Below are positions 26,481-36,052 of a stretch of 64,000 bases of DNA, one piece after another. The position numbers and the translations under genes were made by a program. Position 1 is the first letter of the stretch. The number at the start of each line of letters is the position of its first letter. The notes beneath the pieces were generated by a model. It did not search any database and was not told where the DNA came from. It saw only the letters and a list, made by a program, of their open reading frames with translations. Location of the stretch: positions 1,291,889-1,355,888 of the forward strand of contig DDFJ01000004.1 in assembly GCA_002337125.1 (NCBI GenBank). The letters are read 5' to 3'. Source of the stretch: Chitinophagaceae bacterium UBA1931 (lineage in GTDB: Bacteria > Bacteroidota > Bacteroidia > Chitinophagales > Chitinophagaceae).

Positions 26481-29400
26481 TTATTTATCCTTTGTTTGTT
26501 TTACCTGTGCCTTTTTCATTTTCTCTTTTGCAATTGCCTCCATTACCTTTTTCTCAAACTGTTGTTTCAGTTCTTCATTCTTCTGTTCAGCTTTTGCCAG
26601 TTCTGCTTTTAAAACTTCAACACGCTGCAACTGCAGGTTGCTTGGTCTTGCTTCCTGTCCAACAACTGCTCCATACACTTCACTGATATCGCTGCGTAAA
26701 CGTTTCAGATCACCGGTGCCTTTCATAACAGGAGGCACAAGTGTTAAACGGAACTCTTCCAGTTTATTCCAGTAATCCTGCAATAAAGCCTTGGTCTTTT
26801 TGTTTGAAGTTGAATCGATATTCTTCTTCAGCAATGTTTGTGTTACATTAATACTGTCAACCAGTTTTGCCAGGCGTTCATTCATCGCATAGAGTTCCAT
26901 TCCTGTTTTGTACTGCAGTTCCCTGTCCTGCACCGTAAACTCTTTGTTATTGGCATCGTGCTGCAGCTTAATTGTCTGCACATACTCTTTACCATTCACT
27001 TTCATTTTAATTACATAATCGCCGGGCAACACCTGTGGTGCAGTAAATGCAGCCTGTTCCATTTGGTTACCACCCTTTGCTGTTTTTGGCGGAGTGATGC
27101 GTTGGTTCCAGACAATCTTATTGTATCCTTTCCTGTTGGTAGGCGATAATTTCTGCAACAGTTTTCCATCTTTATCATACACTTCCATCTGGATGGTATT
27201 TGCCCTGTCTTTCAGATAATACTGTATGGGTGTAATTACAGGCGAAACACCTCCATTCCAGTCGCCGCTTGCATTCTGAAATGCACCCTGGTATTTTCCC
27301 ATTGTAAGATTGATTGGTTTATCGTTCATCATCACCACATCATTGTTTGCCACATCAGGTGTGATGGTGCGCATGGGAGTAATGTTATCAACAATAATAA
27401 TTCCACGGCCATGTGTTGCAAGTAACAGGTCGTTGGTTTGTTCCTGTATTTTAATATCACGAACAAGGCAATACCAGGGAATATTGTTTTTCATCCTGAA
27501 CCATTCTTTCCCGCCATCAACACTTGCAAACAATCCCATTTCAGTTCCTGCAAACAACAGGTTTTTATTTACGACATCTTCTTTTATTTTATGAGCGAAG
27601 CCAGTAAATTCCTTGCTCTCAAATTTCTTCCATGTTTTTCCTAAATCATTACTTACTGCTAAATACGTCTGGTGATCGCCATACATGTGATTATCAAACG
27701 TAGCATACACTGTATTGATATCATACTTCGAAGGTTCAATACTGCTCACCCATGTTTGCTTTGGAATACCAGCTGCTGCATAATTAGCAGCAACATTTGT
27801 CCAGGTTTTTCCAGCATTGGTTGTAAACTGAAGGTTACCATCATCGGTTCCCACCCAAATCATATTTTCATCCAATGGCGATTCGGCAATTGTAAAGATG
27901 GTGCAATGATTTTCGGCACTTGTTACATCCATACTTAGTCCACCGCTTTTTTCCTGTTCCTGTTTTCGCTTATCATTCGTAGTAAGGTCCGGTGAAATTT
28001 TTGTCCAGTTAGCACCATGGTCGGTACTCTTGTACAGGTATTGTGCACCTGCATACAAATTCGCTTTGTTTTTTGAACCTGTTACAATTGGTGTGTTCCA
28101 GTTGTAACGGAGTTTTTCATCACCTGCACCTGCCTGTGGCTGAATAAACACACTGGTTCCTTTTTTCATATTAATCCTCGACATGTTGCCTCCCTGGTAT
28201 TCAGCATAAGCAAAATCAGGATCGGTGGCATCGGGTTGTACCCAAAAACCATCACCACCCATGATTGCCTGCCAGTTGCCATTGAGTACACCGCCGGGAA
28301 ATGCACTGGGCGCAACCCAGCTGCCGTTATCCTGCAAGCCACCATAAATACGATAGGGCTCCTGTGTATCTGTACTTACGTGATAAAATTGTCCAACAGG
28401 AAGATTGTTACAAAACTTCCATGTTGCTCCACGGTCTAAACTATAATAAACACCACCATCTGTTCCAACATACATGAGGTTTGTATTTGCCGGATTAATC
28501 CATAATGCATGCATATCGCTGTGCACCCATCCTCCGTCATTACTTGCATCAGCAAATGAATAACCGCCATCGCTTGAATAAGAGAAACCTGTTGCAGGAC
28601 GATAAACACGTTTGGGATCTTTTGGATCTACTTCAAGTGTGGAGAAATAAAATGGTCTTGAAACAATATTGCTTGTTGCACTTTGCTGCTTCCATGTTTC
28701 GCCGGCATCAGCCGAAATATATAAGCCTGTATTTTCACTTTCAACAATGGCCCAGAGATTTTGCGGTGCAGATGGTGCAAGTGCAATAGCCACACGTCCA
28801 AAAGGTTTTTTGGGTAACCCATTGCTTAACTCTTTCCATGTTTTACCTGCATCAGTTGATTTATAAATACCGCTTCCGCTGCCACCACTGTTAAATGCAT
28901 AAGGATAGCGACGGAACTCCCAGGAAGTTGCGTAAAGAATATTTGAGTTGGTGGGATCAATTTCAACATCGGCCACACCAGCTTTTTCATTGATGAACAA
29001 AATCTTTTCCCATGTTTTACCGGCATCAGTTGACTTGTATAAACCACGATGTTTACTATCGCTCCACAATGCGCCGGGGGCTGCCACATAAATAACAGAT
29101 GAGTTGGCAGGATCAACCATTACTTTTGAAATATGCTCAGTACTGTCGAGACCAATCTTTGTCCAGTTATCGCCGGCATCGGTTGACTTATACATTCCAT
29201 CGCCGATGGAAACAGAGTTACGCATATTGCTTTCGCCTGTACCAACATAAATGATCCGTGGATTTTTCTGATCAACTGCAATGGCACCAATGCTCTGCAC
29301 ATATTTATCAAAGATGGGTCTGAAGGAAGCTCCGGCATTGGTTGTTTTCCAGATTCCACCACCGGCAGTGCCAATGTAAATGGTTTTACCTCCATCCGAT

Positions 29401-29549
29401 TCCACACCTTTTATATCTGTAATACGGCCGCTCATTGTACCCGGACCAAGATGGCGTGCTTCCATCATACCAAAAGTGGAAGAAGTGATTTGTGCAGAAA
29501 CCATGTTGGCTGCAACAAATAATAAAATAGATGATAAAATCTTTTTCAT
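26481..29549 (-). CDS. Sortilin/VPS10-like Asp-box (BNR) repeat protein, copy 2
   Basis: About 1022 residues. The signal peptide MKKILSSILLFVAANMVSAQ sets the start at 29549; the frame is open to 29591. About eleven Asp-box-like motifs (STDAGDNW, STDAGKTW twice, SADAGETW, STDHGANW, SNDLGKTW) span residues 40-700. A C-terminal part follows with KIVWNQRITPP and a long Lys/Glu/Gln-rich coiled-coil tail. Domain order and length parallel the copy at 17870-20986, so they are paralogues. Probably secreted; function unknown. Asp-boxes are not catalytic, and the common 'glycosyl hydrolase' label is unsupported by visible active-site residues. Confidence 0.85.
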   Translation of the reverse strand: MKKILSSILLFVAANMVSAQITSSTFGMMEARHLGPGTMSGRITDIKGVESDGGKTIYIGTAGGGIWKTTNAGASFRPIFDKYVQSIGAIAVDQKNPRIIYVGTGESNMRNSVSIGDGMYKSTDAGDNWTKIGLDSTEHISKVMVDPANSSVIYVAAPGALWSDSKHRGLYKSTDAGKTWEKILFINEKAGVADVEIDPTNSNILYATSWEFRRYPYAFNSGGSGSGIYKSTDAGKTWKELSNGLPKKPFGRVAIALAPSAPQNLWAIVESENTGLYISADAGETWKQQSATSNIVSRPFYFSTLEVDPKDPKRVYRPATGFSYSSDGGYSFADASNDGGWVHSDMHALWINPANTNLMYVGTDGGVYYSLDRGATWKFCNNLPVGQFYHVSTDTQEPYRIYGGLQDNGSWVAPSAFPGGVLNGNWQAIMGGDGFWVQPDATDPDFAYAEYQGGNMSRINMKKGTSVFIQPQAGAGDEKLRYNWNTPIVTGSKNKANLYAGAQYLYKSTDHGANWTKISPDLTTNDKRKQEQEKSGGLSMDVTSAENHCTIFTIAESPLDENMIWVGTDDGNLQFTTNAGKTWTNVAANYAAAGIPKQTWVSSIEPSKYDINTVYATFDNHMYGDHQTYLAVSNDLGKTWKKFESKEFTGFAHKIKEDVVNKNLLFAGTEMGLFASVDGGKEWFRMKNNIPWYCLVRDIKIQEQTNDLLLATHGRGIIIVDNITPMRTITPDVANNDVVMMNDKPINLTMGKYQGAFQNASGDWNGGVSPVITPIQYYLKDRANTIQMEVYDKDGKLLQKLSPTNRKGYNKIVWNQRITPPKTAKGGNQMEQAAFTAPQVLPGDYVIKMKVNGKEYVQTIKLQHDANNKEFTVQDRELQYKTGMELYAMNERLAKLVDSINVTQTLLKKNIDSTSNKKTKALLQDYWNKLEEFRLTLVPPVMKGTGDLKRLRSDISEVYGAVVGQEARPSNLQLQRVEVLKAELAKAEQKNEELKQQFEKKVMEAIAKEKMKKAQVKQTKDK

Positions 29550-29650
29550 GTGCTTATCTGTTATTTTTTTATTGCCACATGTTATGCCCAAACAATTATC
29601 AATGTTTTGGATGATTTACTCATGGGCATTTCATCTGCATAAACATGTTT

Positions 29651-29682
29651 TGGTGAAAGAAAAAAACCCCGGCACGTATGCC
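29651..29682 (-). terminator. Intrinsic terminator of the LolA-like pair
   Basis: aaaaccccggca and tgccagggtttt form a 12-bp stem with one mismatch. On the minus strand it is followed by a T-run, 26 bp after the stop of the 29708 gene. Confidence 0.7.
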
Positions 29683-29707
29683 AGGGTTTTAAGATAAAAA
29701 GAAAAAA

Positions 29708-30433
29708 TTACTTAGCTGGTTTAAAAATAGATTCGTCAATTGCTTTGTTCACTTCCACTTTTGTAACAGAGAAATCTGCACTGAAGCCGGGACCGAGCGG
29801 AACGGAAATACTCATGGGGATAACAATACCTTCAGGTAACTTCTGGTAATTGCTGAAGCTGGTTGTAAATTCCATTTCCTGGCCATTGGCCTTACGTACA
29901 GTAGAAACTTTTACTAATGAAAACGTTTTTGCATCAATGTACATAGTTTCTGAACGTCCGCTTTTCAATGATACTTTTAACTTATAACATTCAGTTCCGT
30001 CAACATCTTCTTTACCAAGCAACTCAACTGTATGTCCTTTCGCTTTATAATCAACCAAACTACCTTGAGCATCCAGTTCATCCTGCGATTCTTTCACATC
30101 ATCTGCAGTCATTGCTTCAGGAGCAGTTTGTCCCTGGAATGGCATAAAATTCCATCCTTCAGTTGGAGTAATGATCATATATCCGTTCATACCCATCAGC
30201 GAAATATCCTGTCTTGATCCTTTGTTGTTCACAACAGTTCTTACAACTGATACATCAGCACCCTGCACCGACATAGTTCCGGTTTGAACAATGCTGTTTA
30301 CTTTTTTCCAGTTTGCAGCTCCACCAATAGCATCCACATATTTAGCTGCAATTTCATCGGCAGTTTGTGCTTTTACAAACGACAAACTGAACATTGCTGC
30401 AACCAGGAGCGAAAGGAATTTTACTTTTTTCAT
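29708..30433 (-). CDS. LolA-like secreted protein, copy 1
   Basis: 241 residues with a signal peptide (MKKVKFLSLLVAAMFSLSFVKA) and a beta-rich mature part of LolA/LolB-like type: 'TADEIAAKYVDAIGG' start, then LLGKEDVDGTECYKLKVSL and YIDAKTFSLVK. Proteins of this kind sit in the periplasm and resemble lipoprotein carriers, but cargo is unknown. The paralogue immediately upstream (30478-31215) has the same architecture and the shared block LLGKEDVDGTEC. The two are 44 bp apart on one strand, probably one operon ending at the terminator near 29651. Confidence 0.75.
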   Translation of the reverse strand: MKKVKFLSLLVAAMFSLSFVKAQTADEIAAKYVDAIGGAANWKKVNSIVQTGTMSVQGADVSVVRTVVNNKGSRQDISLMGMNGYMIITPTEGWNFMPFQGQTAPEAMTADDVKESQDELDAQGSLVDYKAKGHTVELLGKEDVDGTECYKLKVSLKSGRSETMYIDAKTFSLVKVSTVRKANGQEMEFTTSFSNYQKLPEGIVIPMSISVPLGPGFSADFSVTKVEVNKAIDESIFKPAK

Positions 30434-30477
30434 TTGTTTATGTATTTTATTTATTTGTCTCCGTTAAGGGGCAAATG

Positions 30478-31215
30478 TTACAAAGCCTGTGGCTTGTACA
30501 CTTTTTCATCAACCGGTTTGTTTACTTCAATTTTTTCGAAGAACAAACCACCGCCCATTCCAACAACTGTTGTTTTATACGCAAATACAAAGCCGTCGTC
30601 AGTTTTCTTGTATTCAGAATAATCCATTTTCATTTCTCTCTGACCACCGCCCTGGCCACCACCGCCGCCACGGCCACCAAATCCACCAACAGTTGAGGTG
30701 CGAAAGATATAATAAGTTTTCGGATCGAAATAATATGTAATATCTCTTCCGGTTTTTAAAGTGAGTTTTATTTTCCAGCATTCAGTTCCATCCACATCTT
30801 CTTTACCAAGCAATTCAACTTTATGGCCTTTTGCTGCATAATCAACCAATGGACCTGCACAATCCATTTCCAGTTGTGCATTTGCCAGCATTTCGGCAGG
30901 CATTGGTTCAAAATTTCCATTGGTACGCTGGTTCATATTCCAACCTTCCTTGTCGGTTACAAGTGTTACTCCGTTAAACATGGCTGAACTTATTTCCCGG
31001 CGCATCAGTTTGCCATCTACCTTCCATATCTTCTGTGTAATTTCAGTTCCGTTCTGCATTACACTTGTTCCTTCCATATAAACACTTTTGATGGAAAGAA
31101 GTTTGGCCTTCCCTCCCATTGCTTCCATGTACTTGTTGATAATATCATCGGCAGTTTGTGCCTTTGTGCCCATTACAGCAAAAAATGCCAGGGCAAGAAA
31201 AAATAGCTTTTTCAT
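30478..31215 (-). CDS. LolA-like secreted protein, copy 2, with Gly-rich insert
   Basis: 245 residues with a signal peptide (MKKLFFLALAFFAVMGTKA) and the same plan as its downstream paralogue (TADDIINKYMEAMGGKAKLL, LLGKEDVDGTECWKIKLTL, YYFDPKTYYIF). It differs by a Gly-rich loop near residue 182 (GGRGGGGGQGGGQRE), which probably forms a flexible surface loop. It is the first gene of the pair. Likely periplasmic; cargo unknown. Confidence 0.75.
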   Translation of the reverse strand: MKKLFFLALAFFAVMGTKAQTADDIINKYMEAMGGKAKLLSIKSVYMEGTSVMQNGTEITQKIWKVDGKLMRREISSAMFNGVTLVTDKEGWNMNQRTNGNFEPMPAEMLANAQLEMDCAGPLVDYAAKGHKVELLGKEDVDGTECWKIKLTLKTGRDITYYFDPKTYYIFRTSTVGGFGGRGGGGGQGGGQREMKMDYSEYKKTDDGFVFAYKTTVVGMGGGLFFEKIEVNKPVDEKVYKPQAL

Positions 31216-31382
31216 AAATGAAATTTTTTGATTTTAGAAAGAGACGTCTTTTTACCAATACGGCTTGCACCAACCGGTATATTTATTCTTTCTCTATCAA
31301 ATTTAAATGGCTTTCCTGATTAATATTATCCTTCCATCCCTTAACTTGAACCCTTGATAGAAAAATCTAAACTGCAGACGTT

Positions 31383-33044
31383 ATGCCAAGCTTTACAGTT
31401 GCGGGAAATATTGTCAATATTTTCGCAAAACAAATTTTTTATGGAGAAGTTGAAGTTGAAAACGGAAAAATAAAATCAATCCGGCAAACCAGTCAGCTTC
31501 CATCGGCAAATGAAGGTTTTGTTCTTCCAGGTTTTGTTGATGCACATGTGCATGTTGAAAGCTCCATGCTGGTGCCTTCTGAATTTGGACGATTGGCGGT
31601 TGTGCATGGTACTGTTGCAACCGTAAGTGATCCGCATGAAATTGCCAATGTGTGCGGCATGGCCGGTGTTGATTATATGATTGAAAATGGCAAGACAGTT
31701 CCATTTAAATTCAACTTTGGCGCACCCAGTTGTGTACCTGCTACAACATTTGAAACTGCTGGTGCAACGCTCAATGCAGATGATGTAAAAAAAATGTTGG
31801 AAAAAGACGAAATCAAATACCTGAGCGAAATGATGAATTTCCCCGGTGTTTTACACGGCGATCCTGAAGTGATGGAAAAAATAAAAGCATCACACGAACT
31901 TGGAAAGCCGGTGGATGGACATGCTCCCGGTTTAAGAGGAGAAGAAGCAAGACAATATATTGCTGCCGGTATTTCAACCGATCATGAATGCTTTACCAAA
32001 GAAGAAGCGTTGGACAAACTGAAGCATGGTATGAAAATTCTTATCCGTGAAGGAAGTGCTGCCAAAAACTTTGAAGCCCTGATAGATCTTGTTGATGAAT
32101 ATCCTGATATGATGATGTTCTGCAGCGATGATAAACACCCCGACAGTTTGGTTGAAGGACATATTAACCAGCTTTGTGCAAGGGCGATGAAGAAAGGTAT
32201 TAACGGATTTAATATTCTGCAGGCTGCCTGTATTAATCCTGTACTTCATTACAAACTTGATGTGGGTTTGCTCCGTGAAGGCGATGCTGCTGATTTCATT
32301 GTTGTAAACGATCTGGAGCATTTTGCTGTAAAGCAAACATATATCAATGGTGAACTGGTTGCTGAAAATGGTCAATCATTTATCAAAACTGAAAAAGCTT
32401 CACTTATTAATCATTTTGATTGCACCGAAAAACCGGCAGAAGAGTTTGAATACAAACTCAACCGTTTCGGTCATCATGATTTGGAAAACTTTGAACAGGT
32501 GTACATCATTGAAGCTTTGGATGGACAACTCATCACCAATAAAATCATTAAACCTATTTCTGATTTCAACATCAGCGATGGTTACATTCACAGCAATACC
32601 GAAAAAGATTATTTATACATGGTGGTGGTTAACAGGTATAACAATGCCCCGGTTGCCAAATCATTTGTAAAGAATTTCGGGTTGGAAAAAGGAGCAATAG
32701 CATCATCTGTAGCTCACGACAGTCATAATATTATTGCTGTTGGTGCTGATGCAGAAAGTTTATGCAAAGCCGTAAACCTGGTAATAAAAGCAAAAGGTGG
32801 AGTAAGTGTTGTTGACGATGGTTTGGAAAAAGTGCTGCCCTTACCCGTTGGTGGTTTAATGAGTAATGAAGACGGGTATAAAGTTGCGGAAGCTTACAGC
32901 GATATTGATAAAGCAGCAAAGAATCTCGGTTCCAGCCTAGCTGCACCATTCATGACATTATCATTTATGGGGTTACTGGTGATACCGCATTTAAAACTCA
33001 GCGATCTTGGTTTATTTGACGGCGACAGTTTCAGTATTATTTAG
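31383..33044 (+). CDS. ade: Adenine deaminase
   Basis: 553 residues of the amidohydrolase superfamily. The metal site DAHVHVESSM (HxH) lies near residue 53, DPHEIANV near 80, DGHAPGL near 178, DHECFTKEEA near 200 and CSDDKHPDS near 243. The C-terminal domain (LPVGGLMSN, LALSFMGLLVIP-like) is that of Ade-type enzymes. It converts adenine to hypoxanthine plus ammonia in purine salvage. Full length for the family (540-600). It stands alone between the LolA-like pair and a small ORF. No xpt- or hpt-like gene is nearby. Confidence 0.95.
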   Translation: MPSFTVAGNIVNIFAKQIFYGEVEVENGKIKSIRQTSQLPSANEGFVLPGFVDAHVHVESSMLVPSEFGRLAVVHGTVATVSDPHEIANVCGMAGVDYMIENGKTVPFKFNFGAPSCVPATTFETAGATLNADDVKKMLEKDEIKYLSEMMNFPGVLHGDPEVMEKIKASHELGKPVDGHAPGLRGEEARQYIAAGISTDHECFTKEEALDKLKHGMKILIREGSAAKNFEALIDLVDEYPDMMMFCSDDKHPDSLVEGHINQLCARAMKKGINGFNILQAACINPVLHYKLDVGLLREGDAADFIVVNDLEHFAVKQTYINGELVAENGQSFIKTEKASLINHFDCTEKPAEEFEYKLNRFGHHDLENFEQVYIIEALDGQLITNKIIKPISDFNISDGYIHSNTEKDYLYMVVVNRYNNAPVAKSFVKNFGLEKGAIASSVAHDSHNIIAVGADAESLCKAVNLVIKAKGGVSVVDDGLEKVLPLPVGGLMSNEDGYKVAEAYSDIDKAAKNLGSSLAAPFMTLSFMGLLVIPHLKLSDLGLFDGDSFSII

Positions 33045-33163
33045 TGGAAATATGTAGGCCAGCTACACGAATCCGACAATTTTTATTTCTTTTATTGCAG
33101 GAAGAGAGGGAATACAGATTTTAATGAACATATTAGGATTCTGAAAAATTAAAATCCAATCTT

Positions 33164-33382
33164 ATGCAAGAACTATTAGCTGAACTTGATCACATTGTTG
33201 ATCTTTCGCCCGAAGAAACAAGACTGATCTTACAATCATTTAAACAATTTCTCGACCGCCGTCTCGACATCAGCCCTGAACTGATGGACGATATTTTTAC
33301 ACCCCCGGTTTATCTCCTGCTAAACCAGCAGGAAGATGAAGACAACTATCACACCGTATTGACAGAAACCTTTGCGTACTAA
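33164..33382 (+). CDS. Small hypothetical protein, 72 aa
   Basis: An acidic, soluble small protein with helical N-terminal half (ELDHIVDLSPEETRLILQSF) and Asp/Glu-rich end. No known family is recognised. It lies in a 400-bp gap with no other candidate, on the same strand as both neighbours, and the codon usage is normal. This makes a real gene plausible but not certain. Confidence 0.5.
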   Translation: MQELLAELDHIVDLSPEETRLILQSFKQFLDRRLDISPELMDDIFTPPVYLLLNQQEDEDNYHTVLTETFAY

Positions 33383-33444
33383 CGCAAGCCCTTTGCTGCG
33401 TACAGGAACTGTAGTTCATTTACAGAATATCGTTTATATTTAGG

Positions 33445-33834
33445 ATGAAAATAAATGATATGCGTAAATTTCTCAGCATCTTTATTACTGTATTAATTGT
33501 TGTTCTTGCCGTCTTTATCTACTGGCGCTACTATTATGTTTTTGGGGAAGGTGTAAAAGCCGGCGAACTGAACTATATGGTGAAGAAAGGGTATGTTTTT
33601 AAAACGTATGAAGGCAAACTCATTCAATCCGGGCTTCGCTCAAAAGCACCCGGCACTGTTGCCAGCTATGAATTTGAATTCAGTGTTGTAAACGACAGCA
33701 TTGCCAATATACTGATGCTGAACAGCGGAAAAGAATTTGAACTGCACTATAAAGAATACATGGGAACAATTCCCTGGCGTGGGCATTCGGTTTATGTAGT
33801 TGACCAGATCATCAACATGAAAGAAGTGAAGTAA
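33445..33834 (+). CDS. Small conserved membrane-anchored protein
   Basis: 129 residues with a single N-terminal helix (about 8-28) and a beta-rich soluble part containing GELNYMVKKGYVFKTYEGKL, then YEFEFSVVNDS and IPWRGHSVYVVD. Similar short proteins occur in many Bacteroidota and are sometimes mislabelled '6-phosphogluconate dehydrogenase', but no nucleotide-binding motif is present here. Function unknown. The start could also be M6 (33460). Confidence 0.7.
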   Translation: MKINDMRKFLSIFITVLIVVLAVFIYWRYYYVFGEGVKAGELNYMVKKGYVFKTYEGKLIQSGLRSKAPGTVASYEFEFSVVNDSIANILMLNSGKEFELHYKEYMGTIPWRGHSVYVVDQIINMKEVK

Positions 33835-33841
33835 CTGATAT

Positions 33842-34537
33842 CTAACCCATCAAACAAAATATAACCGGCTGCTTATGCAGATCCGGTTTTTTTATTTTCC
33901 ATTCAGCTACTGTTTTTGTTTCAATCATTTCATTTGCTGCTGTAAGATTAGCAGCAACACAAATCCGGGTTTGCGGTTTACAGTTTTTGATGATTGTTTC
34001 CAGCAACTGATTATTCCTGTAAGGTGTTTCAATAAACACCTGTGTACTTTGCTGCTTTGCTGAAATTTCTTCAAGCTGGTGAAGTTTGCGTTTGCGCTGC
34101 TGTTCATCAATGGGCAGGTAACCAACAAAAGAAAACTGCTGACCATTCATGCCGCTTCCCATCAATGCAAGTAAAATTGAACTTGGCCCAACCAACGGCT
34201 TAATGATTGCATTTTGTTTATGTGCCGCTTCAATCAGCACTTGGCCGGGATCAGCAATGCCAGGGCAACCAGCTTCGCTGATAATGCCAATTGTTTTTCC
34301 TTCTTTCAGTTTCTGAATAAACTGCTGCTTTACTTCAGCTTCAGCTTTATGAATCACGAACCATTCAAAATCATCAATTACAATTGCCTTATCGAGTTTC
34401 TTCAAATACCTTCTTGCAGTACGTTCATTCTCCACGAACAATACTTTACATTGCTTCACTGCATCCAGCACATAAGCAGGTATACAATCAAGTGTTTCAT
34501 CTTCCAGCGGAGCAGGTATTAAATAAACAACAGCCAT
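33842..34537 (-). CDS. RsmI-like SAM-dependent methyltransferase (tetrapyrrole methylase fold)
   Basis: 231 residues with the fold's landmarks: VYLIPAPLED at the N-terminus, ISEAGCPGIADPG near residue 87, VGPSSILLALMGSGM near 119 and IETPYRNN near 170. This is the short second RsmI-like form seen in Bacteroidota. RsmI 2'-O-methylates C1402 of 16S rRNA with SAM, but the substrate of the short form is unproven. Its ATG overlaps the TGA of the EI24 gene (TGATG), indicating translational coupling. Confidence 0.85.
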   Translation of the reverse strand: MAVVYLIPAPLEDETLDCIPAYVLDAVKQCKVLFVENERTARRYLKKLDKAIVIDDFEWFVIHKAEAEVKQQFIQKLKEGKTIGIISEAGCPGIADPGQVLIEAAHKQNAIIKPLVGPSSILLALMGSGMNGQQFSFVGYLPIDEQQRKRKLHQLEEISAKQQSTQVFIETPYRNNQLLETIIKNCKPQTRICVAANLTAANEMIETKTVAEWKIKKPDLHKQPVIFCLMG

Positions 34538-35298
34538 CAGGGATTTTCGTTTTGATGATACAGGCTTAAAGTTGCTGCTACAACTGCATAAGCAGGCGCA
34601 AGCACCCAGCCAATAAAAGGAACAAGATGCATGGCAAAAAACACCATGCCATTTCCAATAGCCAAACCTTTACGGTTACTGATAAAAGCAATGCTTTGTG
34701 ATGGAGAAAGTTTATGACGTTCGGTACTGTAATCAAGCATGGAGAAACCGTAGTAATAACATTCAACCATAAAAGCAATCAGCGGGCTGATCCATCCTGC
34801 CAGCGGAACCATTGATAAAATGAGCAGGCTGATGGTATAAACGGTTTGCCATAATGTATTTCGAAGAGCCAAGCGGATTCCTCTCCATATATCAATTAAT
34901 AATTGCTGAAAGCTGAATGGATATTCTTTTCCTTCAATAATATTTTCTGTTTTTTCGCTGAGGTAAGCAAATACAGGCGAACCAACAATGAGAAATAAGA
35001 ATTTAAATAAGGAGAAATAAAAGAAAAGCAAGATAAGCCTGAACATGATTGTACCGATAATAATCAGGAAGTTCAGGAAACTGTTATTCATACTTTCCAG
35101 CCAGTTTTTTAACCCGATTAAATCGTAGAGCCATTCAATGAACGTACCGCTTGAATGCCAGAACAGCCACATCCCTCCCATAAACATCAGCATGTAAATG
35201 ATGCCCGGAATAAAAATCCATTTCCATAACTTGTGACGCACTATAAACTGATGCGCTTTAAAGTAGGATTGTATGGCTATGACCAGTTCTTTCAGCAA
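34537..35298 (-). CDS. EI24/CysZ-like membrane protein
   Basis: 253 residues with about six hydrophobic segments and the EI24 family pattern (IVRHKLWKWIFIPGIIYML near residue 18, MVPLAGWISPLIAFMVECYYYGF in the middle, KGLAIGNGMVF near 212). E. coli CysZ of this family imports sulfate, but Bacteroidota homologues are not shown to. It is the first gene of a two-gene transcript with the RsmI-like gene. Confidence 0.8.
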   Translation of the reverse strand: MLKELVIAIQSYFKAHQFIVRHKLWKWIFIPGIIYMLMFMGGMWLFWHSSGTFIEWLYDLIGLKNWLESMNNSFLNFLIIIGTIMFRLILLFFYFSLFKFLFLIVGSPVFAYLSEKTENIIEGKEYPFSFQQLLIDIWRGIRLALRNTLWQTVYTISLLILSMVPLAGWISPLIAFMVECYYYGFSMLDYSTERHKLSPSQSIAFISNRKGLAIGNGMVFFAMHLVPFIGWVLAPAYAVVAATLSLYHQNENP

Positions 35299-35365
35299 TG
35301 GATATAAGTTTTAAAGTTCAAAAAAATACGGTGCATCAACAGGCGGATAAGCAAAATACGACAAA

Positions 35366-35989
35366 ATGCAAAAGCTCGGCAAGGATTTTTATTTAAGGAA
35401 CGATGTGCTACAGGTTGCCCGTGACCTGCTGGGGAAAGTTCTTGTCACGAAATTCAATGGTGAATACACTGCCGGACGTATTGTTGAAACCGAAGCTTAT
35501 GCCGGAATTATCGACAAAGCCTCGCATGCATACGGGTACAGGAGAACCAACCGCACAGAGGTTATGTTTGGGGAAGGTGCTGTAGCTTATGTTTATCTCT
35601 GTTACGGTATTAATCACCTATTTAATGTGGTCTGCAATGCCAAAGACAAACCCGATGCTGTGTTGATACGAGGTATTGAACCATTGGAAGGAACTCCGGT
35701 TATGCTTCAACGTTTCAGTAAAGAAAAACTGGACACATCTGTTGGACGTGGGCCGGGCAATGTGAGTAAGGCGCTTGGAATTACCACAAAGCACAGCGGG
35801 CTAAGTTTGCTGAGCAAAGAACTGTACCTGGCTGATGACAGTTTCACTTCATTTGAAACAGTAGTTTCAAAACGTATTGGCGTTGATTATGCTGAAGAGC
35901 ACGCTGCGTGGCTCTATCGTTTTTTTATGAAAGGCAACCAGCATGTAACCAAACATGCGTTTAATAAAGAAGGAATTGATCTTTTGTAG
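35366..35989 (+). CDS. DNA-3-methyladenine glycosylase (AAG/MPG family)
   Basis: 207 residues, full length for the family. Motifs: LLGKVLVTK, the catalytic Glu in GRIVETEAY near residue 43, KASHAYGYRRTNR, YVYLCYGINHLFNVV near 77 and GRGPGNVSKALGI near 130. It removes alkylated purines (3-methyladenine, hypoxanthine) from DNA by base excision. It starts 67 bp from the divergent EI24 gene. Confidence 0.93.
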   Translation: MQKLGKDFYLRNDVLQVARDLLGKVLVTKFNGEYTAGRIVETEAYAGIIDKASHAYGYRRTNRTEVMFGEGAVAYVYLCYGINHLFNVVCNAKDKPDAVLIRGIEPLEGTPVMLQRFSKEKLDTSVGRGPGNVSKALGITTKHSGLSLLSKELYLADDSFTSFETVVSKRIGVDYAEEHAAWLYRFFMKGNQHVTKHAFNKEGIDLL

Positions 35990-36052
35990 TACCACGTAGT
36001 TATTTATCTTCCGAAGCTTTCAAGATCTGCCGGATCTTTTTATATTTAGTTC

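Noticed and set aside
33445..33834. 6-phosphogluconate dehydrogenase label used for similar small proteins
   Set aside because: Only 129 aa with a membrane helix and no NADP-binding or catalytic motif.
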